Below, in pieces: positions 49,901-56,847 of a stretch of 64,000 bases of DNA. Position numbers and translations under genes: made by a program. Every line of letters begins with the position of its first letter. Positions within the stretch are counted from its first letter, which is position 1. The stretch covers positions 4,216,001-4,280,000 of the forward strand of contig NZ_CP102770.1 in assembly GCF_038561935.1 (NCBI RefSeq), given 5' to 3'. Under the pieces are notes generated by a model. The model searched no databases and was not told the origin of the DNA. It worked only from the letters and a program-made list of their open reading frames with translations. The stretch comes from Myxococcus stipitatus. GTDB lineage: Bacteria; Myxococcota; Myxococcia; Myxococcales; Myxococcaceae.

Positions 49901-49961
49901 CGCGCCGGAGTTCACCGCGTACTCGGCGGGAGCGGTGCTCAACGTGGGGCCGGCGAAGTAG
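43923..49961 (+). CDS. Bacterial alpha-2-macroglobulin family protein
   Basis: 2,012 residues with signal peptide MQRTPRTRAVATTLPLLSLL to ARAA. N-terminal helical part (30-370), then MG-type beta domains (TYVVLASAREDFQEKN, SVYRPLQKLMWKAVAYRGRG, NRPATFKGEARYYFG) and a bait-like region near 1150-1230 rich in Gly/Arg/Ser (GYGLGGPGYRRRQFG). The thioester motif CSEQ is intact at C1475 (YPYECSEQTLNRF), followed by an alpha/alpha-toroid. Such proteins trap proteases in the periplasm. No lipobox is present, and no PBP1C gene lies adjacent, unlike enterobacterial yfhM loci. Confidence 0.92.
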   Translation: MQRTPRTRAVATTLPLLSLLLLVASFARAAPAKPPPSWKDIDALVSNQKVEAAAQAAEARLARARNGSDEAEWTRALIRTVQLRSALHGYETTVRFLREEPWPKGTLSRATLNLFYANSLVTYAQAYDWEIRQREQVASSGPVDLKSWTYDQILTEAQRAYEEVWTQRQALGNEPVKVLADYIRPNTYPEGIRSTLRDAVTYLRVALLENSSHWRPEQSNELFRLDLGSLMEGTPTVALTDPNIHPLVKVAAVLGDLEAWHRAANRREAALEARLRRYDVLNRHFTEEDDRERLRKHLAEHLVASRDVPWWTMGQGMLVELEAGVGHAVRAHALAKECMAAYPDSLGALRCRTQKELLERPDFNLSSMRSDGANRRSIEVSHRNVPVLYFRAYPLDVEARLKKAAVSNIYPYGEELLRYIRGRKPAASWSVQLPATPDLQMHNTFVTPPMKETGTYVVLASAREDFQEKNNRIGASFLSVTPWVAITRNPGGAEVEVRVVKGDSGAVAPQVPVRLIEMDYRDGFREVARATTDARGEASFSRSKDQVGYRGYMVMVGQGREALLLFNGLGFYNPPQPGELTSSLVFTDRSVYRPLQKLMWKAVAYRGRGDQARYQTQPGERLVVSLMDPNHQEVERREVRTNDFGSAAGEFTIPTGRLLGAWTVTVQSGGGVSVRVEEYKRPTFEVTMKDPDVPLRMNRPATFKGEARYYFGLPVASGTVRWRAYREPVLPWWWHYNFHISMQRDLVAAGTSTLDADGGFKVTFTPEADERSARTPGLSWRYLVEADATDEGGETRSASRGFRLGFVAVEARVDTEEGFLREGAGGEVRLVRSTLDGAPQPGAGRWRLVALQQPAVPLLPADEPRPPPSLIVDAASERKATPGDALQPRWSTMYSPQTAMARWSDGAEQAKGAVQHDGEGLARVKLPALKAGAYRLHYETTDAFGQTFKVARELMVAGTRAPIALPSALVLEKSSVRVGEVARLLAFSGFAGQPLMLDLYQGEQRILRKPLVGGDSPAVIEVPVTESMRGGFTAVLVAVRDWQFMRFSEHVFVPFDNKELSLEFATFRDKLRPGAKETWRVTVKGPKGAKVEAGAAELLAYMYDQSLDLFAPHVPVRVADLYPQRMASSEQGSSLSMEQAQWLVLHGYGDYFSWSSPVEDHLRFEDGYGLGGPGYRRRQFGMSYESTASAVSRESAARPEQVMKRKMDRSFGAPPAMAAIAEGTVAEQRGGAPAPADPPAQALRSNFAETAFWIPQLLTGPDGSASLEFTVPDSVTAWSVWVHGVTRDLQGGSVQRTSRSVKELMVRPYVPRFLREGDRAVLEVVVNNASEQARQGTLTLDIVDTETRKSLLSEFGVKNASQAFTVAPGKGTNLRFALTTPSKVGTVAFRVEARSGDVSDGELRPLPVLPGRVHLAQSRFVTLKGAGSKTMRFDDLKKGGDPTRVNEQLVVTVDTQLFYSALQALPYLVDYPYECSEQTLNRFVSSGILSSLYGKYPAVAKMAKDLSQRSTRFETWDSVDPNRKMSLEETPWLEMAKGGAESSGGLVKVLDPKVARAERDAAMAKLRKAQTASGGFPWWPGGPPSPYMTLYIVHGLSRAMEYGVEVPDDMTREAWGYLARHFREEYASKLMMKGQGWEFITFLNYVASAYPDERFTGDALTAEERQKMLSFSFKYWKKHSPYLKGYLALTLKRSGRGADATKVWDSVMDSAKTSEELGTYWAPEDRSWLWYNDTTETHAFALRTLTELNPKDPRREGLVQWLLLDKKLNHWKSTRATAESLYALVKYLESEGALGIREDATVKVGPRVVRMEFAPDEYTGKKNQVVVPGPELQPETMSSVVVEKSTKGFAFASATWHFSTEKLPTEDRGDFFQVSRRYFRREREGREAVLQPLAEGALLNPGDEVEVHLSLRTKHAAEYVHLRDPRAAGLEPENVQSRHKWDLGISWYEETRDSGSNFFFEWLPAGEYTFKYRLRANMAGTFRVGPATVQSMYAPEFTAYSAGAVLNVGPAK

Positions 49962-49981
49962 CGCGGGCTCCAGCGGGAACA

Positions 49982-50022
49982 GGCACGAGGACGCGGCTGC
50001 ACCTGGCCGCTGTCCTCGTGCC
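49982..50022 (+). terminator. Strong terminator of the macroglobulin gene
   Basis: A 16-bp stem: GGCACGAGGAC-GCGGC / GCCGC-T-GTCCTCGTGCC, one bulged T, 8-nt loop. It is followed by a 230-bp stretch (50023-50253) with no supportable gene. Confidence 0.75.
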
Positions 50023-50253
50023 GTGCTCCTCGGCCTCGCATGGGGAGTGTCCGCCTGGGCCGAGGGGACGCGGGGCACGTCGCAGCAGGGTCGGTTTTTC
50101 CGTCGTGTTTGGGTCGGTGTGGCCTTGTGCCCCGTGCTCACCCCGTGCGCTGAGCCGGAGCCCGAGCCGAGTCCTGGCTATCGACGGGACCCAGTGGTCG
50201 CGGAGCGCATCCAGGCCGTCAGGGCGGACGTCCTCGCCTGGCGCCCTGAGCCG

Positions 50254-51390
50254 TCACTCGCCACAGGTGGCGGAGTCGTCGGTGGGGTGGATCGTGGCGA
50301 TGCCGTAGGTGCCATTGCGCGTGCCGCACCAGATGCGCCACTTCGTGTTCCCCAGGTCCGGCGCGCTGTACACGCCGCCTTCCTTCTTCGCGCCGTTGCG
50401 AGCGCAGCACCGCGCGAAGGCCCGCGTGCCGATGGAGAGGAGTCCCACGGCATCGGGTGACTCGGAGAAGCCACCGACGCGCTTCTCCCCACAGGACCAC
50501 GGCGCCACGCCCTTGTAGCGGATGAGGTACTGGCCCGGCGCCTTCGCCGAGCCCCCGCGCACCGGCCCGCCGTAGCAGAGCTTCCCCTCCGCCTCGAGCT
50601 GCGCGTAGCGCGGCAGGAAGTGCAGACCGCCAATCGGGCCACGGTCCCAATCATCCCCGCAGAACACGTGCGTGAAGGCATTGCGCGGCCCCGTGCTCAC
50701 CCACAGGCTGGCAAGCCAGTCGATGTTCGACTGCTTCTGACCGGGCCGTCCCGCGGCGGACAGCGCCGTCTGGATGCGTGGGTCGTCGTAATGCCGGGCG
50801 ACGAAGCGACGCACCTCCGCCGCGCTCACGCTCGCGTCCGGACGCGCGGGGCACATCTGCAGCACTTCCTTGTCCAGCGCGGTCAGCACCGGTTGCTTCT
50901 CGAAGAGGGGCTTGCTGGAGCACGTCGACGCGCACTCCCTGGCGTCACGCGAGCCCCCCGCGTATCGCGGAGCCTGCGCGCCCGGAGCGCTCACGATGAC
51001 GGCGGGACCTTCGTCCGAGTCCCCCTCCGACGCTTCAGCCGAGAACTCCGCCCGCAGCCGCTCCTTGCCGGCGGCCCGTTGCTCCGCGTCCGCGCGGTCC
51101 GCCGCAGCCAGCGTCGCGGCGGAGGGGGCCGCGGGAGCAGCGGACTCCTGGGCGCCTTCGCACAACACCCAGCCCTCGGCGGAGGCACCACGCAGCTTGC
51201 ACCACGCGCGGCCAGGACCGCCCTTCTTGAGCAGTGGGTACGTCTGCCCGGGCTCCACCGTGAAGACGACCTTGGGCGACTCGGGCTGGTCGACCGCGTC
51301 CACGCGGACGTCGGAGACGAACGCCCCCGGGCCCGCGAGCGCGGGGAGGGTGGTCAACACCAGGCCGAGGCACAGTGCGGGGAAACGCAT
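50254..51390 (-). CDS. Secreted EndoU-family endoribonuclease with SH3-like domain
   Basis: 378 residues with signal peptide MRFPALCLGLVLTTLPALAG. Residues ~25-80 look like a bacterial SH3 domain (TVEPGQTYPLLKKGGPGRAW to EGWVLCEG). An Ala/Glu linker follows. The C-terminal ~200 residues match the XendoU/EndoU pattern: H241 (FTHVFCGDD), H257 (GPIGGLHFLPRY) and K303 (SCGEKRVGGFSESPDA). The His-His spacing of 16 and His-Lys spacing of 46 are those I recall for Xenopus XendoU (H162, H178, K224). Several Cys pairs suit an exported enzyme. It should cleave RNA 3' of uridines to cyclic phosphates. A single gene; no immunity gene is evident beside it. Confidence 0.75.
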   Translation of the reverse strand: MRFPALCLGLVLTTLPALAGPGAFVSDVRVDAVDQPESPKVVFTVEPGQTYPLLKKGGPGRAWCKLRGASAEGWVLCEGAQESAAPAAPSAATLAAADRADAEQRAAGKERLRAEFSAEASEGDSDEGPAVIVSAPGAQAPRYAGGSRDARECASTCSSKPLFEKQPVLTALDKEVLQMCPARPDASVSAAEVRRFVARHYDDPRIQTALSAAGRPGQKQSNIDWLASLWVSTGPRNAFTHVFCGDDWDRGPIGGLHFLPRYAQLEAEGKLCYGGPVRGGSAKAPGQYLIRYKGVAPWSCGEKRVGGFSESPDAVGLLSIGTRAFARCCARNGAKKEGGVYSAPDLGNTKWRIWCGTRNGTYGIATIHPTDDSATCGE

Positions 51391-51416
51391 GGCGCGCGAG
51401 TCTATCCCAATCCGCC

Positions 51417-51440
51417 CCCGCCCCTCGAAGCAGGGGCGGG
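51417..51440 (-). terminator. Terminator after tyrS
   Basis: A 9-bp perfect stem CCCGCCCCT / AGGGGCGGG with a 6-nt loop. A second 7-bp hairpin GGGACGG/CCGTCCC at 51463-51480 lies directly after the tyrS stop. Confidence 0.6.
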
Positions 51441-51487
51441 TGGGGTGGCTCCTCGGGCACCTGGGACGGAGGGCCGTCCCCGGGAAT

Positions 51488-52750
51488 TCACGCCAGCTTG
51501 ACGCGCGCGGCCTTCAGCTTGCCGACCTGCACCGTGTACTCGCCGGCGCCCAGGTCCGCCTTCGGGTCCGCCACTTTCTCGCCGTTCACCCGGACGCCGC
51601 CCTGGGTGATCATCTTCCGGCCCTCGGTCGCGGAGGCCACGAGCTTCGCCTCGGCCAGCACCTTCGTCACCGGAAGCGTCGCCGCGCCGGCCAGGGAGAC
51701 CTCCACCTGGGGAAGGTCCTCGGCCGTCAGCTCCTTCTTCGCGAAGCGCTTCTCGAAGTCCTCTTCCGCCTTGCGTGCCGCCTCGGCGTCGTGGAAGCGC
51801 TCCGTCATCTCGCGGGCGAAGCCCAGCTTGGCGGCCTTCGGGTGCACCTCACCGCTGGCGACCTTCGCCTGCAGCTCTCCCAGTTCCTTCAGCGTCTTGG
51901 AGGAGAGGAGCTGGTAGTAGCGCCACATCAGGTCGTCGGTGATGCTCATCAGCTTGCCGAACATGGTGTCCGGCGCCTCGCTGACGCCCACGTAGTTGTC
52001 CAGGCTCTTGGACATCTTGTCGCCGACAATCTTCCCGTCGACGAGCTTCGCGCTGAGCCCCTCCAGGATGGGCCCCGTCATGATGACCTGGGGCGCCATG
52101 TTCTCCTCGCGCATCAGCTGCCGGCCCACCAGCAGGTTGAAGAGCTGGTCCGTGGCGCCCAGCTCCACGTCCGACTTCAAGGCGACGGAGTCGTAGCCCT
52201 GGAGGAGCGGGTAGAGCATCTCGTGGATGGCGATGGAGATGTTGTCCCGGAAGCGCTTCTTGAAGTCGTCGCGCTCCAGCATGCGCTGCAGCGAGTAGCG
52301 CGACGCCAGCCGAATCATTCCCTCGGTGCCCAGCTTGTCGAGCCACTCCGAGTTGAAGCGGACCGTCGTCTTCTCCGCGTCCAGCACCTTGAAGACCTGC
52401 TGCTTGTACGTCTCCGCGTTGGCCTTCACCTCGTCGCGGGTGAGCGCCGGGCGCGTGGCGTTGCGCCCCGTGGGGTCGCCAATCAGCGCCGTGAAGTCAC
52501 CGATGAGGAACACCACGGTGTGGCCGAAGTCCTGGAAGCGTCGCATGCGCGTGAGCAGCAGCGAGTGGCCCAGGTGCAGGTCCGGCCGGCTGGGGTCGAA
52601 CCCCGCCTTGATGACGAGCGGCTTGCCCGATTCATACGAGTACCGGAGCTTCTTCTTCAGGTCCTCGGGCGAGTGGAGATCCACCGTGCCTCGGGTGACT
52701 TCTTCGAACTGCTCCTCGGGGGTCGCCTTGCGCAGCGCGTCCGGATTCAT
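51488..52750 (-). CDS. tyrS: Tyrosyl-tRNA synthetase
   Basis: A 420-residue class I synthetase. HIGH-type motif DLHLGHSLLL, KMSKS motif in KIVGDKMSKSLDN, tyrosine-pocket SDVELGATDQLFNLLVGRQL, and a C-terminal S4 RNA-binding domain (KLVASATEGRKMITQGGVRV). ATG 52750 starts MNPDALRKAT; the frame is open upstream into the next gene, without a ribosome site. No T-box leader is present. Confidence 0.96.
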   Translation of the reverse strand: MNPDALRKATPEEQFEEVTRGTVDLHSPEDLKKKLRYSYESGKPLVIKAGFDPSRPDLHLGHSLLLTRMRRFQDFGHTVVFLIGDFTALIGDPTGRNATRPALTRDEVKANAETYKQQVFKVLDAEKTTVRFNSEWLDKLGTEGMIRLASRYSLQRMLERDDFKKRFRDNISIAIHEMLYPLLQGYDSVALKSDVELGATDQLFNLLVGRQLMREENMAPQVIMTGPILEGLSAKLVDGKIVGDKMSKSLDNYVGVSEAPDTMFGKLMSITDDLMWRYYQLLSSKTLKELGELQAKVASGEVHPKAAKLGFAREMTERFHDAEAARKAEEDFEKRFAKKELTAEDLPQVEVSLAGAATLPVTKVLAEAKLVASATEGRKMITQGGVRVNGEKVADPKADLGAGEYTVQVGKLKAARVKLA

Positions 52751-52805
52751 GGCCGGCGGACCATAGCCGAAAGCCCGCCGCCGCGCGGCACTTCCACGCC
52801 GACTT

Positions 52806-53597
52806 TCAGGTACCCGGCAGGTGGACGCGCACGCGCTCGATGGCCCGCCCACGCCCCGTGGTGTCGTCGATGTCCAGCACCACACCCTGCAGATACACCA
52901 GCCGCTCCGCGACTTCGTAGGGCGCGTGCTTCTGGCCCAGGAACCGCGCCACGGACTGCTCCTTCTTCATCCCGATGACCGAGTCCAGGGGACCGCACAT
53001 GCCCACGTCGGTGATGAACGCCGTGCCGCCCGGGAGGATGCGCTCATCCGCCGTCTGCACGTGCGTATGCGTCCCGACCACCGCGGACACCCGCCCGTCC
53101 AGGTGCACCCCCATCGCGTTCTTCTCGCTGGAGGCCTCGCAGTGCATGTCCACGAGGATGCAGGGCGTGCGCGCGCGCATCGTCTCCACCAACCCCTGCA
53201 CCACCTCGAAGGGGTTGTCGTGGGTGCGCATGAAGACGCGGCCCTCCAGGTTGATGACCCCCAGCACGCGTCCGTCCGGAAGCTCCACCACCCCGTGGCC
53301 CTTGCCGGGCGTGTCCTTGGGATAGTTGGCCGGGCGCAGCAGCTTGTCGGGATGGGACGCCAGCCACGGCAGGATGGACTTCTTGGACCAGAAGTGATTG
53401 CCGCTCGTCAGGAGGTCGACGCCGCTGGCGAGCAGGGTGTCCGCCGTCTCCGGCGAGATGCCCGCGCCCTGGTCGCTGTTCTCCGCGTTGGCGACCGTCA
53501 CTTCGATGCCATGGGTGGCCTTCAGACGTGGCAGGAGGGCGCGGACGGCCTGAAGCCCCGGACGACCCACCACGTCTCCCATGAAGAGGACCTTCAC
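52806..53597 (-). CDS. YmdB-type metallophosphoesterase
   Basis: A 263-residue enzyme of the TIGR00282/YmdB family: MKVLFMGDVVGRPGLQAV, ANAENSDQGAGISPE, TSGNHFWSKKSILPWL, VDMHCEASSEKNAMGVHLDG and VVGTHTHVQTADERILPGGT carry the metal ligands. Family members hydrolyse 2',3'-cyclic nucleotides and affect mRNA decay and biofilm choice in Bacillus. The start overlaps the 5-FTHF cyclo-ligase stop by 4 bp. Confidence 0.92.
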   Translation of the reverse strand: MKVLFMGDVVGRPGLQAVRALLPRLKATHGIEVTVANAENSDQGAGISPETADTLLASGVDLLTSGNHFWSKKSILPWLASHPDKLLRPANYPKDTPGKGHGVVELPDGRVLGVINLEGRVFMRTHDNPFEVVQGLVETMRARTPCILVDMHCEASSEKNAMGVHLDGRVSAVVGTHTHVQTADERILPGGTAFITDVGMCGPLDSVIGMKKEQSVARFLGQKHAPYEVAERLVYLQGVVLDIDDTTGRGRAIERVRVHLPGT

Positions 53598-54217
53598 GTA
53601 TCCAGGAAGTCCCAGGTCCGGAACAGGCCGCGGTGGGACGACAGCTCCGTCACGACCAGGTCCATGTCCACGTCATCGCCCGTGGTGGGGAGCATCTCGA
53701 CGAGCTGGTCGTTGAAGGCCAGGCCCACCCGCCGGCTGCGCGCACTGGCCGCGCGAAGGGTGGCGTCGTAGTAGCCACCGCCACGCCCCAGCCGCTTGCC
53801 GTCGCCGGTGAAGCCCAGCCCGGGGACCACGAACAGGTCGATCTGGTCCACCGCGATGAGGTCCGACGAGTTCGTCGGCTCCCGCACGCCCAGACGGCCC
53901 GGCTCCAGCTCCGCCTCCGACTTGATGGCGCGGAAGGAGAGAATCCGCCCGTGCACGTGGGACAGCGGGTAGCAGACGGTCTTCTCGTCTTGCAGCGCCG
54001 CGATGAGAATGTCCCGCGTGGGCACCTCGCCCCGGATGGGGGCGTAGAGCGCCACGGTCCGCGCATTCTGGTAGTACTCCGTCGCCAGGAACCGAGACTG
54101 CACCTTGAGACCCCGCGTGTCGATGAGGTCCGGCGTCATCGCCTTGCGGCGCGCCGTCAACTCATCCCGCAGCGTCTGCTTCCTCGCCGCCGCCTCTTCC
54201 ACCACCGTCTCGCTCAC
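53594..54217 (-). CDS. 5-formyltetrahydrofolate cyclo-ligase
   Basis: 207 residues. Converts 5-formyl-THF to 5,10-methenyl-THF with ATP, rescuing a dead-end folate. Family signatures: VALYAPIRGEVPTRDIL near 56-72, VVPGLGFTGDGKRLGRGGGYYDATL near 130-155. Start GTG 54217. It lies directly downstream of the 6S RNA, the arrangement long known for ygfA and ssrS in proteobacteria, and overlaps the YmdB-type gene, so the three form one transcript or readthrough unit. Confidence 0.92.
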   Translation of the reverse strand: MSETVVEEAAARKQTLRDELTARRKAMTPDLIDTRGLKVQSRFLATEYYQNARTVALYAPIRGEVPTRDILIAALQDEKTVCYPLSHVHGRILSFRAIKSEAELEPGRLGVREPTNSSDLIAVDQIDLFVVPGLGFTGDGKRLGRGGGYYDATLRAASARSRRVGLAFNDQLVEMLPTTGDDVDMDLVVTELSSHRGLFRTWDFLDT

Positions 54218-54295
54218 CGCCGCCGCTCCGCAGAAAAAGTCCCCCGCCGCATGGCCGTGTGCCCAGCATCCATTGAACCCTGAAAAGCCAGGTGG

Positions 54296-54497
54296 GAGCC
54301 GAATTCATGCCGCCGCAGGCTTCCCTCATCCCTCGTGAGAGGGGAGGGCTTGCACATGGCGGCCGAAACGGACCCCGGAATGGACGTATCGGTTCGAATT
54401 TCTGCCGAGCATCACGCGCCCCGCAGGGGACAGCCCTTGAAACAAAGCTACAGTGCCACCAAGGCCTCGAAATGACTGAGAAAAATCGTGACGACCT
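54296..54497 (-). ncRNA. ssrS: 6S RNA
   Basis: On the minus strand the 3' side carries AGCCTGCGGCGGCATGAATT, closely matching the E. coli 6S 3' segment (CUGCGGCGGCAU). The 5' side carries TTTCAAGGGCTGTCCCCTGC, which resembles the E. coli GGGCCAGUCCCCUG segment. AGGGCT/AGCCT and TTCA/TGAA can pair to form the closing stem. The element sits immediately upstream of the 5-formyl-THF cyclo-ligase gene, the conserved neighbour of ssrS. 6S RNA mimics an open promoter and sequesters the main RNA polymerase holoenzyme in slow growth. Ends are approximate: the 5' end is placed from the promoter, the 3' end from the motif. Confidence 0.75.
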
Positions 54498-54503
54498 TTT
54501 GAA

Positions 54504-54532
54504 ATGATAAGGAGGGGAGTCAGCGGGGTCAA
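54504..54532 (-). promoter_or_regulatory. 6S RNA promoter
   Basis: On the minus strand, TTGACC (54527-54532), a 17-bp spacer and TATCAT (54504-54509): a near-consensus sigma-70 promoter ending about 7 nt before the placed 5' end. Confidence 0.65.
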
Positions 54533-54546
54533 GGCATCCTCGCGCG

Positions 54547-54576
54547 TTTACAAGCTGGGCGCGGCCCACCTATGAT
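54547..54576 (+). promoter_or_regulatory. Promoter of the TPR-kinase operon
   Basis: TTTACA (54547-54552), 18-bp spacer, TATGAT (54571-54576); each hexamer is one base off consensus. The expected transcription start is about 15 nt before the ATG at 54598. It is back-to-back with the 6S promoter, with 14 bp between the two -35 boxes. Confidence 0.6.
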
Positions 54577-54597
54577 GGAGACCCCCACACCCCGCAC

Positions 54598-55584
54598 ATG
54601 CCGCCCTCGCTTCTAAACAAGGGACTCGTGACGGCTCTTTCCGTCACCTCTGGCCTCGCCTGGGCGGGTCCGAAGCTGTCTGGCTCCTACGTAGGGGATA
54701 CCTACGGACAGGTGGAGTTGCGGATGGACGGCGACCGCCTGGTCGGCACGTCCTCTGGCTCTGGAGGTGGCTGCAAGTTCTCGGCGGGCACGGAGGTGCT
54801 CGCCGGGGAGTTCCAGGGCAACGTCCTGGTGGCCACGCTTCAGGTGTGCCTGGCCGGAACGCCGGAGTGTGTTGGCGCCCGGTCCTTCCCGACGCTGGCC
54901 ACCTACAACCCCCACTCGGGCGTGCTGTCCGCGCGGGTCCGGCTCCCCAAGGGCTGCCACTCCCCGGGCCTGAAGGACTTCGTCCTGTTCCTGCGGAGCA
55001 CAGGCGCCGGCGAGTCCGAGGACGATACCGCGAAGGACGGCGCGCTTGGTGGGCGAGGCGCTTCCCCGGCCGTCGCGGACGAAGAGGACGCCGCGGAGCC
55101 GAAGGGCTCCGAGACTCGCGCCGCGCCCACCGGCCCGGGGCCCGTGGAGCAGGGCCTGCTGTTCCTGGCCTCGAAGTCGCCGAACAAGTGGGGGTTCGCA
55201 CAAACCCGCTTCGAGGCCGCGCTGGTCGCGAACCCTCAGGATATCGACGCCCTCGTGGGCATGGCCGCCATCCACTTGGGACAGGGCAATCCCGGCAAGG
55301 CTCATCAGGAGGCCCTGTCGCGTATCCGCCCCGTGCCGCCCACGCGCCCGGATGTCTATGCGTGGCAGGCCTATGTGGCCGACCAGCAGGGAGATGGCGG
55401 CAGCGTCCAGAGGTTGCTGCGCAAGGCGCTGGAGCTGAACTGGTCGCCGGAGAATCCCAAGCCCTGGGAAGAGGCGCTGGTGAAGGCCCTGGCGGGTGAC
55501 ATCGAGCTGGCGCAGAAGCAGCTGAAGAGTCGCAAGCGCGCGCCGGGCCGCGAGGCGGCAGGAGCTGGAAGTCCGAGCCCGTGA
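54598..55584 (+). CDS. Exported TPR-type protein coupled to a Ser/Thr kinase
   Basis: 328 residues; signal peptide KGLVTALSVTSGLAWAG. A beta-rich domain (30-140: GSYVGDTYGQVELRMDGDRL, SAGTEVLAGEFQGNVLVATL) is followed by an acidic linker. TPR-like helices run from ~190 (FEAALVANPQDIDALVGMAA, GGSVQRLLRKALELNWSPEN). The tail is basic. The 4-bp overlap with the kinase start (GTGA) suggests that they work together. Family not recognised. Confidence 0.75.
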   Translation: MPPSLLNKGLVTALSVTSGLAWAGPKLSGSYVGDTYGQVELRMDGDRLVGTSSGSGGGCKFSAGTEVLAGEFQGNVLVATLQVCLAGTPECVGARSFPTLATYNPHSGVLSARVRLPKGCHSPGLKDFVLFLRSTGAGESEDDTAKDGALGGRGASPAVADEEDAAEPKGSETRAAPTGPGPVEQGLLFLASKSPNKWGFAQTRFEAALVANPQDIDALVGMAAIHLGQGNPGKAHQEALSRIRPVPPTRPDVYAWQAYVADQQGDGGSVQRLLRKALELNWSPENPKPWEEALVKALAGDIELAQKQLKSRKRAPGREAAGAGSPSP

Positions 55585-56588
55585 GCCAGATGCCTTCTCC
55601 TCCGAGGACTCAGCGGGTCTTCGGCCAGTACGAAATCGTCTCCGTGCTCGGCAAGGGCGGCATGGCGGAGGTGTACCGGGCGAAGGTGCTGGCCGGGGCG
55701 CGTGAGGGTTGGACCGTTGCCCTCAAGCGGCTCTTGCCCGCGCTGACGGCGGACCCGGAGTCCGTCTCGCTGTTCTCGCGCGAGGCGCAGCTCTCCAAGC
55801 AGCTGCACCATCCCAACATCGTGACGGTGCTGGATGCCGGAGAGCTGGAGGGCATCTACTTCATCGTGATGGAGCTGGTGGATGGCCGCGACCTGGGCCA
55901 GATACTCCGCCGATGCAAGGTGCGCGGCATCCCGCTCCCGTTGGACTTCGCGGTGTACCTGGGGAAGGTGCTGCTGGAGGCGCTCGCGTACGCGCACTCC
56001 GCCACCGGGCCGCAGGGGGAGCCGCTGGGCATCGTCCACTGCGATGTGTCGCCGTCCAACCTCTTCATCTCGCGCGTCGGCGAAATCAAGCTGGGCGACT
56101 TCGGCGTCTCGCGCGTGCTGGTGGACGGCAAGCTCCAGGGCGGCGAGGTGCTGGGCAAGCCCTACTACCTCTCTCCGGAGTCGCTGCTGGGCGAGGTCAG
56201 CCCGGTCGCGGACCTGTGGGCGGCGACGGTCGTCCTCTACGAGCTGTTGACGCTGGAGCGCCCCTTCACCGGCACCACGCCCGACGAGGTGTTCCACGCC
56301 ATCCGCTCTCGGAGCTACCGGCCGCTGCGCGAGCTGCGTCCGGACGTGCCCCAGGCGCTCGAGGATGTGGTGCGCCGCGCCTTCTCCGCGCGCCCCGAGG
56401 ACCGGTTCCCCTCGGCCGAGTCGTTCGCCCAGGCGCTCGCGCCGCACTACGACGAGCGCGTGGGAACGCCGCTGGCCATCGCCGCGGTGGTGCGTGGGCT
56501 GTTCGGCGCCAGTGATGACGTGCCCGCCTCGGCTTCTCCGTCGGGGACGCCTTCGTCGACGCCGTCCGGGGCCTCGCGCGCGGAGTAG
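55581..56588 (+). CDS. Serine/threonine protein kinase
   Basis: 335 residues, a Hanks-type kinase domain (16-285) and a short Ser/Pro-rich tail, no transmembrane segment. Glycine loop GKGGMAEV (24-31), K49 (VALKRLLP), E68, catalytic loop IVHCDVSPSN (D155, N160), LGDFGVSR (DFG 173-175), SPE 198-200 and DLWA. The usual HRD Arg is Cys154. HRDVSP-type loops are common in myxobacterial kinases. Substrate unknown; the TPR protein is the obvious candidate partner. Confidence 0.9.
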   Translation: MSQMPSPPRTQRVFGQYEIVSVLGKGGMAEVYRAKVLAGAREGWTVALKRLLPALTADPESVSLFSREAQLSKQLHHPNIVTVLDAGELEGIYFIVMELVDGRDLGQILRRCKVRGIPLPLDFAVYLGKVLLEALAYAHSATGPQGEPLGIVHCDVSPSNLFISRVGEIKLGDFGVSRVLVDGKLQGGEVLGKPYYLSPESLLGEVSPVADLWAATVVLYELLTLERPFTGTTPDEVFHAIRSRSYRPLRELRPDVPQALEDVVRRAFSARPEDRFPSAESFAQALAPHYDERVGTPLAIAAVVRGLFGASDDVPASASPSGTPSSTPSGASRAE

Positions 56589-56664
56589 GGGACGGGGCAT
56601 TCGCCCGCCCTCGAGCGCGCTGTCACCAGTCCCGTGAGGCCGCGGAGATGGTGACCTTCTCCTC

Positions 56665-56847
56665 ATGGCCACCCAAGAGCTTCCAGCAGCACCCCCCGAA
56701 GAGCCCGCTCCCGAGCGCCAGGCAGGCGGGAGCGTTCCAGCCCGATTGCCTCCCAAGGAGGGCGAGGCCCGCGAGGACGGGATGCCCGGGTACGGACAGC
56801 CCGACCCGGAGGTGCGCGAGAAGTCACTGCCCGAGCAAGGGTGGTAG
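56665..56847 (+). CDS. Small Pro/Glu-rich protein
   Basis: 60 residues, highly charged and Pro-rich (PAAPPEEPAPERQAGG, ending KSLPEQGW), probably disordered. No clear Shine-Dalgarno site precedes the ATG, and its 3' end overlaps the beta-helix lipoprotein gene by 24 bp. The frame could be coincidental. Confidence 0.4.
   Translation: MATQELPAAPPEEPAPERQAGGSVPARLPPKEGEAREDGMPGYGQPDPEVREKSLPEQGW

Noticed and set aside
50018..50308. Small forward gene after the macroglobulin terminator
   Set aside because: The frame has no ribosome site, poor codon bias and no recognisable domain; it overlaps the EndoU gene antisense.
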